Below are positions 1 through 8,005 of a stretch of 41,060 nucleotides of DNA, one piece after another (the first letter of the stretch is position 1; each line of letters starts with the position of its first letter). The DNA lies in NCBI GenBank assembly GCA_020348385.1, contig CP070750.1, forward strand, positions 389,937-430,996, read 5' to 3'. Position numbers and translations under genes: made by a program. Below the pieces are notes generated by a model. The model saw nothing but the letters and a program-made list of their open reading frames with translations, was not told where the DNA came from and ran no database searches. The DNA comes from Candidatus Aminicenantota bacterium. Its GTDB lineage: Bacteria; Acidobacteriota; Aminicenantia; Aminicenantales; Aminicenantaceae.

Positions 1-743
1 TCGAAGTAGACCTTGTCTATCTCTACAAGTTTCTCCTCCATGAGGCTTTGGGTCACGCCTTCCTGAAGAGTAACATAGGTTATGTAGTTGTTCCACGTCC
101 AGCCCATGTTGGGCTCTGGATAGACGGTTTTCATGGAAATGAGCATATCGAACGAAAAATGGGAGTTCTGAGGGATGTCCTCCATCACAGCCGTGACCTG
201 AAAAAATAACTTATCACCTGAAGCCTGCATTTCGACAGTTTTGCCCAGGGGATCCTCAGCGCCGAAGTATTTTTTGGCCAGGGATTGAGTCATGACCAAC
301 ATATTGGGATCCTTGAGGGATGTTGCCGGATTACCTTTGATGAGAGGGAAATTGAAAACATCAAAAAAGGATGGTTCGGCGCAGAAGGCCTCGGTTTCTT
401 TGAAGGCGGTATCCCGGTATCTTACGATCACGTCGCCCATAGGGCCCGAAAGCTGGGTGATGGCCTCGACTTGCGGGTATTTTTCCCGAATGGTCTGGGC
501 CAGGATAAAGGGTGTCCCCAGCTGGTGGATCCGGGAATCCCCTTTGTTAGACCAGTCGGCCGTAATCCGATAGGACCTGCCGGCTTTTTCATGAAACTTG
601 TCATAGCTCATCTCGTTTGTGATGTATAAAAATATCAGGACGCTGGCCGCTATCCCAACGGCCAAGCCCAGAATATTGATAAAGGCATATCCCTTATGTT
701 TGAGCAAATTTCTGACGGAAACCTTAAGATAGTTCTTGATCAT
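1..743 (-). CDS. MacB/FtsX-type ABC transporter permease, C-terminal part outside the window
   Basis: The first 247 codons of an inner-membrane permease of the MacB/FtsX type; the rest lies beyond position 1. The protein begins MIKNYLKVSVRNLLKHKGYA, has one membrane segment at about residues 17-41, then the usual MSYDKFHE motif and the start of the MacB periplasmic core domain, with the typical stretch ending AKKYFGAEDPLGKTV. Start chosen at the ATG 743-741 because GGAGG lies 5 nt upstream. It is related to the permease at 2899 but lacks that protein's cytoplasmic prefix. No ATPase gene is visible, though one could lie past the edge. Family members couple ATP hydrolysis to movement of a periplasmic domain for export or lipoprotein handling; the substrate is unknown. 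Family sure, role not. Confidence 0.9.
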   Translation of the reverse strand, partial: MIKNYLKVSVRNLLKHKGYAFINILGLAVGIAASVLIFLYITNEMSYDKFHEKAGRSYRITADWSNKGDSRIHQLGTPFILAQTIREKYPQVEAITQLSGPMGDVIVRYRDTAFKETEAFCAEPSFFDVFNFPLIKGNPATSLKDPNMLVMTQSLAKKYFGAEDPLGKTVEMQASGDKLFFQVTAVMEDIPQNSHFSFDMLISMKTVYPEPNMGWTWNNYITYVTLQEGVTQSLMEEKLVEIDKVYF

Positions 744-789
744 GAAGTCCTCCGATAAAAACACATTGGAAAACCTGATTAGGCCTATG

Positions 790-812
790 TATAACAGCCA
801 TTTACTGTTATA
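790..812. promoter_or_regulatory. Perfect inverted repeat, candidate operator
   Basis: Arms TATAACAG (790-797) and CTGTTATA (805-812) are exact reverse complements around a 7-nt centre. The repeat lies 47 bp upstream of the permease start at 743. The size and 7-nt spacer resemble the repeat in the PadR promoter at 2523-2543, so a PadR-type dimer is one candidate ligand; this is inference. Confidence 0.45.
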
Positions 813-1013
813 GACGTTGTTTATGGAAAAAAGTTGGCCTCTGGGTGATAAGCTTGTGAAAAATTCTGGAATGAAGCAGGAATAAATATCAATAACTTAA
901 GGGGAATTCTATATTTGGGCTTTGAGAAAAACTATGTAAGACTCCTACTTCTCGAAGATTTTTACACCTAAATCAAGTTGTACTACTCTTTATGCGTGAG
1001 ACGGGTTAATTTT

Positions 1014-1042
1014 TTGGAATCCGACTGAAATTGGTGTAAAAT
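1014..1042 (+). promoter_or_regulatory. Sigma-70-type promoter for the DUF2817 gene
   Basis: TTGGAA (1014-1019), a 17-bp spacer, then TAAAAT (1037-1042; 5 of 6 to consensus). Transcription would start near 1049 and give a leader of about 22 nt that contains the GGAGGGG ribosome binding site. Confidence 0.55.
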
Positions 1043-1071
1043 CCAACAAGCTATGGAATGATGGAGGGGAG

Positions 1072-2307
1072 ATGAAAAAAGTAATCAAAATCGTATTGTT
1101 CAGTCTCTTGGGGCTGATCGCGACCGCCTACCTTTTCCTGTTATTCAGTTACAATGGATACAAACCCGCTGAGGTCCAACATGAGATCGTACCGGAGGCA
1201 CTCGATTATTTCAACAAAACCTACGAGGATTGTCGGTCTGCCTTTATCGAGAAAGCCAATCTGCTTGTTTCACAATACGAGGAGGTTGATGTATTTAATA
1301 TTCCAGTACTTTCCGAGATCGACCCTGACTTGACCATCGATTTTTGTTACATACCGGCACAGAACATTTCGGATAACCTTCTCATCCTCTCATCGGGCGT
1401 CCACGGGATCGAGGGTTTTACGAGCAGCGCTGTTCAGTTAATGGTCATGGAAGAAATATTGAGCCCCAACCGTCTGGAGAACGTAGGAATCCTTCTCATA
1501 CACGGAGTGAATCCCTATGGTTTCAAGCACCTGAGGAGAGTCACCGAAAACAACATCGATATGAACCGCAACTGCGCAATCGATGAAGACCTTTTTAACA
1601 TCAAGAATGAGGGATACGCAAAGCTGTTCGACATGCTTAATCCAAAGGGAGAGGCCAACCACCACAGTCTCAAGAACAGGCACATGCACTTGGTCGCAAT
1701 CCGAAAAATATTGGCTGAATCCATGCCTGTTCTACGTCAAGCTGTCTTGCAGGGGCAGTATGAATATTCCGGGGGTTTGTTTTTCGGCGGCAAAAAATTA
1801 GAGCAACAGATCGTCGACATAACGCCTATCCTGCAGGAAAAGATAACTCCTTATGCCCGGATCCTCACCATCGATTTGCATACGGGTTACGGCGAGAATG
1901 GGGCCATGCACCTCTTCCCGAATCCTATAAAGGATTTAGGCAAAAAAGCTAATATGGAAGAGTTCTTCGCCGGATATTCCATCGACTGGGGAAACAGGGG
2001 AGGTTTTTACACATTTATGGGGTCGTTTGCCGATTACATCGGCTCTCTTGCACCTGGAAAAACATATTTTCCCATGGTATTCGAATTCGGGACACTGGAC
2101 AGCCAGAAGACCTTCGGTTCCATACGGTCCCTGCAGAACTTAATCCTTGAGAATCAGGGTTTCCATCACGGTTACAAAAACGAAAAGACCGAGGCAAAGA
2201 TCAAAGAAAATTTTTTGGAAGCGTTCTTTCCTTCCAACAAAGCCTGGCGCTCGAAAGTCATCACAGACTCGAAGAAAATCATCAAGCTGGTGTTTGAGAG
2301 ATTCTAA
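1072..2307 (+). CDS. DUF2817 family protein, M14-like zinc carboxypeptidase fold
   Basis: A 411-residue membrane-anchored or secreted protein: hydrophobic segment at residues 6-26, then a DUF2817 domain related to M14 metallocarboxypeptidases. Seen are the HGIEGF motif (His and Glu as zinc ligands), the family signature NPYGF..RR with ENNIDMNRN, a third metal His in TIDLHTGYG, and a candidate general-base Glu in FEFGT. All expected catalytic positions appear present, so it is probably active as an exported peptidase or amidase; the substrate cannot be read from sequence. The start has a strong GGAGGGG site 2-3 nt upstream of the ATG. It is a single-gene unit with its own promoter, divergent from the permease at 743 and followed by about 250 bp before padR. 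Confidence 0.85.
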   Translation: MKKVIKIVLFSLLGLIATAYLFLLFSYNGYKPAEVQHEIVPEALDYFNKTYEDCRSAFIEKANLLVSQYEEVDVFNIPVLSEIDPDLTIDFCYIPAQNISDNLLILSSGVHGIEGFTSSAVQLMVMEEILSPNRLENVGILLIHGVNPYGFKHLRRVTENNIDMNRNCAIDEDLFNIKNEGYAKLFDMLNPKGEANHHSLKNRHMHLVAIRKILAESMPVLRQAVLQGQYEYSGGLFFGGKKLEQQIVDITPILQEKITPYARILTIDLHTGYGENGAMHLFPNPIKDLGKKANMEEFFAGYSIDWGNRGGFYTFMGSFADYIGSLAPGKTYFPMVFEFGTLDSQKTFGSIRSLQNLILENQGFHHGYKNEKTEAKIKENFLEAFFPSNKAWRSKVITDSKKIIKLVFERF

Positions 2308-2518
2308 GTTCTGTACATTTTCAAAAGTCCAATGGTGGGTTTTAAGGAAAAAGACATCAGCTTGACAAAGCCCTTTAGATTGAGGCCACGCTTTTGTTCT
2401 AACTCATCTGGCTGATTGTCCACATTCGGACATTCAGTGTGCTTGATCGAACGATCTGTTAGCTTTATCAAGAAAAAAAATCTGCACTGACCCCATATGA
2501 ACCGATTTGGCATACAAA

Positions 2519-2546
2519 TTGCATATATAGCAGTGTTATATATAAA
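2519..2546 (+). promoter_or_regulatory. Promoter and overlapping inverted repeat upstream of padR-like gene
   Basis: TTGCAT (2519-2524), 16-bp spacer, TATAAA (2541-2546). Arms ATATATA (2523-2529) and TATATAT (2537-2543) form a perfect inverted repeat with a 7-nt centre lying between and over the two promoter boxes. PadR regulators commonly repress their own operons by binding such repeats, so autoregulation is the simple reading. Confidence 0.45.
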
Positions 2547-2563
2547 GTTCTGTGAGGTATAAA

Positions 2564-2902
2564 ATGATCTCAAAAGCACTGGTCGCAGCGTCGACGAAAC
2601 CGTTACTTCTTTCCATCCTTTTGGATGGAGAAACTTACGGCTACCGGATCATAAAACAAATGAAAATCCTTTCAGGGGGACATTTGGAATGGTCATTCGG
2701 CATGCTCTATCCTGTCCTTCATCGTCTGGAGAAAGACGGTTTTATCGTGTCCAAATGGAAAAAATCTGACAAGGGACGGCTCCGGAAATATTACAGGTTG
2801 ACTGACAGCGGACAGCGGGAATTGGAGCGGGAGAAAAACCAGTGGTTGACAGTGAATGAAGTTTTTGCCAGGCTGTGGAGGTCATCAGAGGTCCTATCAT
2901 GA
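2564..2902 (+). CDS. PadR family transcriptional regulator
   Basis: A 112-residue winged-helix DNA-binding protein. The PadR pattern is clear: LLSILLDGETYGYRI, then FGMLYPVLHRLEKDGFI (recognition helix and start of the wing) and KYYRLTDSGQREL. The short C-terminal helix that mediates dimers in the family follows. Start placed at ATG 2564 because the GTG at 2552 overlaps what looks like the ribosome binding site (GAGG, 7 nt before the ATG). Its stop overlaps the next start as ATGA (2899-2902), so regulator and permease are translationally coupled. Such PadR/permease pairs are common in Acidobacteriota and relatives; the PadR protein probably represses this operon, released by an unknown ligand. 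Confidence 0.93.
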   Translation: MISKALVAASTKPLLLSILLDGETYGYRIIKQMKILSGGHLEWSFGMLYPVLHRLEKDGFIVSKWKKSDKGRLRKYYRLTDSGQRELEREKNQWLTVNEVFARLWRSSEVLS

Positions 2903-5550
2903 AAAAGTCGAAAAAACTTAACAACGCCTTCGACCTGGATAAAGCCATCACGGAATGGTGCCAGCAAATGAAGCGCAGCGGGGCTCTTGAGGACGGAGCG
3001 ATTGCCGAACTTGAGGCCCATCTGAGGGACGAGGTGGACGACCTCATCGAACAGGGGAAGAGTCCAGAAAGTGCATTCCATGAAGTGACGGCATCTGTCG
3101 AGAGTGGAGAAAAGGTAGGACATGAGTATCACAAAACATATGCCCGCGGTCTTTTTGTTGCACCGTCACATTGGTTCGGCGGCTTATCCCCCGCTCTCTT
3201 CCTGAACTCCATCAAGGTTTCTCTCCGTAAGATGCGCCGACAAAAATGGTATTCGCTGATCAGTGTTACTGGCTTAGCTGTCGGGATCGCTTGTTCCATC
3301 TTAATCCTTCTTTGGGTTCGGCATGAGCTCTCATTTGACCGGTTTCATAAGAGCGCTGAAAATGTCTACAGGGTAATAATGGAAGATAACCTGAACGAAG
3401 ACGTTTCGGTTCACCCCTGGCTCCCCTTCCCTCTTGGACCTGCTCTCAAGAACAAGTTCCCGGAAATCGCCGAGGTCTCCCGATATCGTCCCGATGACAT
3501 GGTTGTCCGATACAGGGAAAAGTCCTATACTGAAATGGAATTTCTGACTGTCGATCCTTCCTTCTTTAAAATATTCTCCTTTCCCTTCCTTCAAGGAAAT
3601 TCCACCGAAGCCCTCGCCGATCCGCATTCCATTGTGATCCGTGACACAATGGTCGAGAAATATTTTGGCAGTGAGGATCCTATCGGGAAAGTGCTCAACC
3701 TAAGCGGTAGAGCAGACCTCGCTGTTTCTGGAGTTGTTCATATCCCAGACGAGTCGGATTTCCAATTCGATTTCTTTTTCTCGTTCCAATCCTATCCTCT
3801 CTTTAACGTAGACCTGGCTCCATTGAAAGCCAACTGGAGTGGTAAAAACTATCAAATCTATATTCTTCTCCAAGAAGGCAGTTCCGCCACGAACCTAGAA
3901 AAGAAAATGACCGGATTCCTGAAAGTCCGCACCCCTCTCCAGACAGAAGTCCTCGGGCTTCAGAAACTTTCCGCGATTCACCTGTTCAAGCCCGATGGTT
4001 CGGACGGGGCGATGCGATACGTTCGTATTTTTTCCCTGATAGCCGCCTTCATCCTGCTTATCGCATGTGTCAATTTCATGAACCTAGCTACAGCCCGCTT
4101 TGAAGGTCGAGCCAAGGAAGTCGCTCTTCGGAAGACGCTGGGAGGAACGCGGAAGCAGCTCATCCGGCAATTTTTCACCGAATCCATCATCCATTGTGGA
4201 CTGGCCTTGGCCGCAGCACTGCTTCTTGTGGAATTGGCGCTACCCACCTTCAACCAAATCACAGCCCGCCAGCTCAGTCTCGATTTTTCCCATGCCGATC
4301 TAGCTATCGGACTTCTGGCAATCGTTCTTTTGGCCGGATTCATTTCGGGCCTTTACCCCGCCCTGTTCCTCTCGTCTTTCGCTCCGGCAAGGATTAGCAA
4401 GGCGTTTTCCCATTCCCATGGGCATGGATCTCTATTTCGCAAGGTACTCGTCGTCTTCCAATTCGCTCTTTCGACCATGCTTATCATTGGTACTCTGGTT
4501 GTCAAGTCCCAGATTTCGTTTATTATGAACCGGGATCCTGGGATGGCCAGGGAGAACATTGTCTATCACCTGATGCAAAAAAAGACCCGGGACTCCGTGG
4601 AAGTTGTCAGGGAGGAACTCCAAAAACATCCCGATATCCAGAGTATCGCCAGCTGCAGCAGCCTTCCCTCCAATATTCAGAGCTGGATCGGTTATCTGGA
4701 TTGGGAAGGACGCTCTGCCGAACAGCAGGTTTATCCGGCTTTTATGTCCATCGACCACGACTTCGTCTCGACAGCCGGACTGACAGTTATAGAAGGCCGG
4801 GACTTTTCCAAATCCCGTCCAGTGGACGCAGAAAATTTCATTATCAACGAGACTGCCCTTAGGCAGATAGGAATTGAAAATCCCATTGGTCTGGAACTGC
4901 GCTTTTGGTACCATAAGGGACAGGTTATCGGCGTCGTTAAGGATTTTGCTAACCGACACATGTCTTCTACCACGGCACCGATGATACTATCTGCTGGCAA
5001 TTGGGGAGCGAACCGGAACTATCTCCTTTTGCGTTTGCGGCCGGGCAATCCCTCCAGCGCCCTCAAACACTTCCGGCAAGTTTGGGAGAAAGCCAATCCA
5101 GGCTTCCCATGCGAATATGAATTTTTGGACGAAGCTTTTAACCGCATGTATACAAACGAGGCTAGGCTGTCACGGATACTTTTTTCCTTTGCCATCCTGG
5201 CCATCATAATTTCTTGCCTCGGTTTAATCGGCCTTTCCTCCTACACCGCCGAAGATAAAACCAAGGAGATTGGTATCCGCAAAGTACTGGGAGCCTCTCC
5301 ATGGAGAATTATCTCTCTTTTCTCGATGAATTTCGCTAAACTAGTCATCATTGCAAACGCCATCGCCTGGCCCACAGCATTTGTGGTCATGCAGCGATGG
5401 CTTCAGGACTATGCTTACCGGGCAACCATCGGAATATGGGTATTTGTGCTGGCGGGAGGCCTGGGCCTTTTCATCACCCTTGGTTCGGTCGGTTACCAAA
5501 CTTTGCGGGCTGCTACAGCGAATCCTGTCGACAGCCTGCGGTACGAATAG
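2899..5550 (+). CDS. FtsX/MacB-type ABC transporter permease with N-terminal prefix domain
   Basis: An 883-residue inner-membrane permease. Residues 1 to about 80 form a charged helical cytoplasmic prefix (AELEAHLRDEVDDLIEQGKSPESAF), the kind found on permeases encoded next to PadR. Then come TM1 (about 125-147), a MacB periplasmic core, a first FtsX block (containing CVNFMNLATAR and VALRKTLGGTRKQLIRQF), a second periplasmic domain and a C-terminal FtsX block (GLIGLSSYTAEDKTKEIGIRKVLGAS). It is thus a full-length double-FtsX permease. Start chosen at the ATG that overlaps the padR stop, with AGAGG upstream. No ATP-binding subunit is adjacent, so it must use one encoded elsewhere. Likely role: export or envelope-stress efflux under PadR control. 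Confidence 0.92.
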   Translation: MKKSKKLNNAFDLDKAITEWCQQMKRSGALEDGAIAELEAHLRDEVDDLIEQGKSPESAFHEVTASVESGEKVGHEYHKTYARGLFVAPSHWFGGLSPALFLNSIKVSLRKMRRQKWYSLISVTGLAVGIACSILILLWVRHELSFDRFHKSAENVYRVIMEDNLNEDVSVHPWLPFPLGPALKNKFPEIAEVSRYRPDDMVVRYREKSYTEMEFLTVDPSFFKIFSFPFLQGNSTEALADPHSIVIRDTMVEKYFGSEDPIGKVLNLSGRADLAVSGVVHIPDESDFQFDFFFSFQSYPLFNVDLAPLKANWSGKNYQIYILLQEGSSATNLEKKMTGFLKVRTPLQTEVLGLQKLSAIHLFKPDGSDGAMRYVRIFSLIAAFILLIACVNFMNLATARFEGRAKEVALRKTLGGTRKQLIRQFFTESIIHCGLALAAALLLVELALPTFNQITARQLSLDFSHADLAIGLLAIVLLAGFISGLYPALFLSSFAPARISKAFSHSHGHGSLFRKVLVVFQFALSTMLIIGTLVVKSQISFIMNRDPGMARENIVYHLMQKKTRDSVEVVREELQKHPDIQSIASCSSLPSNIQSWIGYLDWEGRSAEQQVYPAFMSIDHDFVSTAGLTVIEGRDFSKSRPVDAENFIINETALRQIGIENPIGLELRFWYHKGQVIGVVKDFANRHMSSTTAPMILSAGNWGANRNYLLLRLRPGNPSSALKHFRQVWEKANPGFPCEYEFLDEAFNRMYTNEARLSRILFSFAILAIIISCLGLIGLSSYTAEDKTKEIGIRKVLGASPWRIISLFSMNFAKLVIIANAIAWPTAFVVMQRWLQDYAYRATIGIWVFVLAGGLGLFITLGSVGYQTLRAATANPVDSLRYE

Positions 5551-5568
5551 GAAACTGCGACAAGGAAT

Positions 5569-6546
5569 TCAGCTGGATGAAGGGGGAAGAGGAATATTGC
5601 TATTCCATATCTCACATTTACACTTCCAACTGCCATCCGACTGACGCTCATAGATAATCAGCCATTTCATATTGTATTTGAAAACTATGCCCCCTTCTTT
5701 AGGCGTAATCGTTCCGATATCCGTGCCGCGCGCCACTGCCAAATTACCGGAAACACGGACATCTTCGGTTATGCTGCTGTCACAATGTTCGTCATTTATC
5801 TCCCTGGATTCTTTCATCCCTGCAAGAATAGCTTCCTTTCCTTCTCGGGTAGGCTCGTTCTGTGGCAATTGAACTGGGTTATCTAAGTAAAAAACCGACA
5901 CCAGCGTTTCAAAATCGCCAGCATTGTACAGAGTCATCCACTCGTCATTGAGCGCTATGATCGCTGCGATATCCGGATCATCACTTATGATCTGAGTAGG
6001 TTCTTCGACGAAACCTTCAACCTCGAATGGTTGAGACACGACTAAAGCTGGATTATCACTATTGTAAATGTCGCATATCACTTTCCATGAACCATCGGCC
6101 TGGCGTTCATAGGCTGCCATCCATTTACTTTTCACTTCTTGTGGTTCACCGGTAGCTTTTGGAGTGATGTTGCCAGAAGCTGTGCCACGCATATACGCTA
6201 AGTCACCATCCACTTGCGCATCAACACCCACATTGTCGAGCTGAAAAGTATTCAATTCGGCATTCTTTTTAAACCATTCGAGGATTTCTGCTTTCCCCCT
6301 CAACATAGGAACGTCAGGGGGCATCCTAATGGCATCTTCTGCGTAGTTCAAGGACACCAGTCTTTCTGGGTCGCCCACATTCAAGGAAGCATCGAATTCA
6401 TCGAGCAGACCCTTTATGGCAGCGATATCGGCTTCGACGTCTGCCACTGGTTTGGCAGCCTCGGCAACCTCCTCGGCCTTTTTCTGGCAGCCAAAAATAA
6501 AACAGAGCAGAAAGACCAACGGAATAATCAAAAATAGTTTTCTCAT
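5569..6546 (-). CDS. Lipoprotein with two tandem SnoaL/DUF4440-like domains
   Basis: A 325-residue predicted lipoprotein: signal peptide MRKLFLIIPLVFLLCFIFGC with the lipid-modified Cys at residue 20, then two copies of an NTF2-like cone domain (roughly 40-165 and 190-315). Both copies carry the same landmarks: DIAAIKGLLDEFDASLNVGD / DIAAIIALNDEWMTLYNAGD, a YMRGTASGNITPK / VARGTDIGTITPK strand and a YERQADGSWK / YERQSDGSWK strand. The fold binds small hydrophobic ligands or catalyses ketosteroid-type reactions in relatives, but catalytic residues vary and no substrate can be named. It has its own promoter (6591-6619) and a strong AGGAGG site. Signal peptide, C-terminal IWNSN motif and promoter are shared with the gene at 11953. 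Confidence 0.85.
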   Translation of the reverse strand: MRKLFLIIPLVFLLCFIFGCQKKAEEVAEAAKPVADVEADIAAIKGLLDEFDASLNVGDPERLVSLNYAEDAIRMPPDVPMLRGKAEILEWFKKNAELNTFQLDNVGVDAQVDGDLAYMRGTASGNITPKATGEPQEVKSKWMAAYERQADGSWKVICDIYNSDNPALVVSQPFEVEGFVEEPTQIISDDPDIAAIIALNDEWMTLYNAGDFETLVSVFYLDNPVQLPQNEPTREGKEAILAGMKESREINDEHCDSSITEDVRVSGNLAVARGTDIGTITPKEGGIVFKYNMKWLIIYERQSDGSWKCKCEIWNSNIPLPPSSS

Positions 6547-6590
6547 CCCTTACCTCCTTTTATTTTGAAACAATCCCTTGAACTGTCTCA

Positions 6591-6619
6591 ATTAGATATG
6601 ACTTTTCCCCCTAGGTCAA
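6591..6619 (-). promoter_or_regulatory. Promoter of the tandem SnoaL-like lipoprotein gene
   Basis: On the minus strand TTGACC (6619-6614), a 17-bp spacer and TCTAAT (6596-6591, 5 of 6). The whole element, including the spacer, is nearly the same as the promoter at 12508-12536. Confidence 0.65.
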
Positions 6620-6620
6620 A

Positions 6621-7994
6621 TTATTTCCCCCATTCCAAGATGGCTTTGGCCGTTATTTTGATGGCCCGGATATAATCCGCCACATCCACCCACTCATCAT
6701 GGTTTCCGTTTTGTGAGAGATCCCCTCCGAGCGGTCCATAACCTACCGTGGGTATCCCAGAAAACAAATGGGGATTCCTTATATCGCTGGCAGAATGCAG
6801 GGGATTCACAAAAGGCTCTTCTCCTGTGACTTCCCTGATGGCATCACTAACTGTTCGGTACAACGGATGGTCTACCGGCACCTCGACTCCTTGGGAACCG
6901 AAAATCCATTCAAATACAGGAGGGTGTTCCTTTAGCCAAGCATCTTTGTCTGCGACACCGGCCACACAATCTTCAATTTCTTTCATTACCGTTTTTAACT
7001 CCTCTCCCGGGGGAAAGGTGAGGGATGCACCGATCGTACATTCTTCAGGCACTTGAGTCAGACCATTTGCACTTCCGCTGGATATATAGCTGATCAACAG
7101 ATTCGTTGACCTGCCGACTTTGTCGTCCAATGCTTTATGATGCACATTTTTGCCTCGAGTTGCATCCAGTTTTTGTAGGGCTTGAATGATCAAATCCGCT
7201 TTGGAAATCGGATTGATCCCAAGGTGGGCAAAAGCGGTTTTACCTGGCTCGGTTGTTTTCGGTACCTGTCCCCGAATTATTATCCGGAATTGGAGCAGGC
7301 CTGAGGCGATGGCTTTGATCTCTCTCATTCCCACTCCCGATTCGGCCGGATGAAGATAAATGGAAGCATCGGCCACATACCCTCTGCTCAAAAGAGCGAT
7401 CACTCCTTGCGCATTTTTTTTGGCCGGCGTGCTGCAAAGAATAACGTCCCCTCCGGGTGTTTGCCCCGAAGCCAACAAAGCCGAAATAGCCTCAGTCATG
7501 ACGGCAACACCCGACAGGTCATCCGCCACTCCCCATCCATAGATTCGCCCCTTGTCTATTTCACCAGCAAATGGATCATGTGCCCATCTCTCAGTCGATC
7601 GGACATCTTCGCTATCGGGATGGGCAAACATCAAAAGGCTCCTGCCGTTTCCAGAACCCGGGTATTTTCCCACAACGCTTATTCTTTTTTTATCCGGGAT
7701 GGCATCTTCGGCCGCAAACTGGTACTTGAACTTAAGGCTGGTGGGTTTGATGCTCAGGGTTTCGACAGCACACCCCAGTTCCTCAAATCTCTTGGCCACA
7801 AGAGCCTGGACCGTTTCTTCCCCTCCTTTTTGAGCTTGAATAAGCTGCTGCAAGAATGCGATATGCCGAGTTTTGTCTATCTCTATTTTTCGATAAAGCT
7901 CCTCGATATCCCGCTCGTTCTGACTGAAGGCATGGGCACATAAAATACCCAAAAGACCAGCACAAAAAACCATATAGAGGGACTTTTTTCTCAT
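6621..7994 (-). CDS. Exported M20-family peptidase-like protein with altered active site
   Basis: A 457-residue protein with a signal peptide (MRKKSLYMVF to about residue 24) and the M20 (ArgE/DapE/CPG2) fold: metal-binding AHPDSED (His115, Asp117), GWGVADDLSG (Asp148), a dimerisation/lid domain, and the final His ligand in NGNHDEWV. The place where M20 enzymes have the catalytic Glu-Glu pair reads STPAKKNAQG (Lys-Lys at 182-183), and the later Glu-Pro is His-Pro (205-206). It may therefore be inactive, use another chemistry, or act as a binding protein. Start at ATG 7994 because AGGAAG precedes it by 4 nt; the longer frame to 8030 would add an acidic tail before a signal peptide. Last gene of the TRAP operon, 11 nt after the reductase gene. 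Confidence 0.82.
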   Translation of the reverse strand: MRKKSLYMVFCAGLLGILCAHAFSQNERDIEELYRKIEIDKTRHIAFLQQLIQAQKGGEETVQALVAKRFEELGCAVETLSIKPTSLKFKYQFAAEDAIPDKKRISVVGKYPGSGNGRSLLMFAHPDSEDVRSTERWAHDPFAGEIDKGRIYGWGVADDLSGVAVMTEAISALLASGQTPGGDVILCSTPAKKNAQGVIALLSRGYVADASIYLHPAESGVGMREIKAIASGLLQFRIIIRGQVPKTTEPGKTAFAHLGINPISKADLIIQALQKLDATRGKNVHHKALDDKVGRSTNLLISYISSGSANGLTQVPEECTIGASLTFPPGEELKTVMKEIEDCVAGVADKDAWLKEHPPVFEWIFGSQGVEVPVDHPLYRTVSDAIREVTGEEPFVNPLHSASDIRNPHLFSGIPTVGYGPLGGDLSQNGNHDEWVDVADYIRAIKITAKAILEWGK

Positions 7995-8005
7995 CAGACT
8001 TCCTT

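Larger units (their letters stand above)
744..1071. other. Intergenic region between divergent genes
   Basis: This 328 bp gap separates the minus-strand permease from the plus-strand DUF2817 gene. It holds a perfect inverted repeat at 790-812 near the permease and a promoter at 1014-1042 near the DUF2817 gene. I see no further gene or structured RNA in the AT-rich middle part. Confidence 0.6.

Noticed and set aside
285..629. Plus-strand open frame of 114 codons
   Set aside because: It is antisense to the well-supported permease gene and has no ribosome binding site or recognisable protein features.
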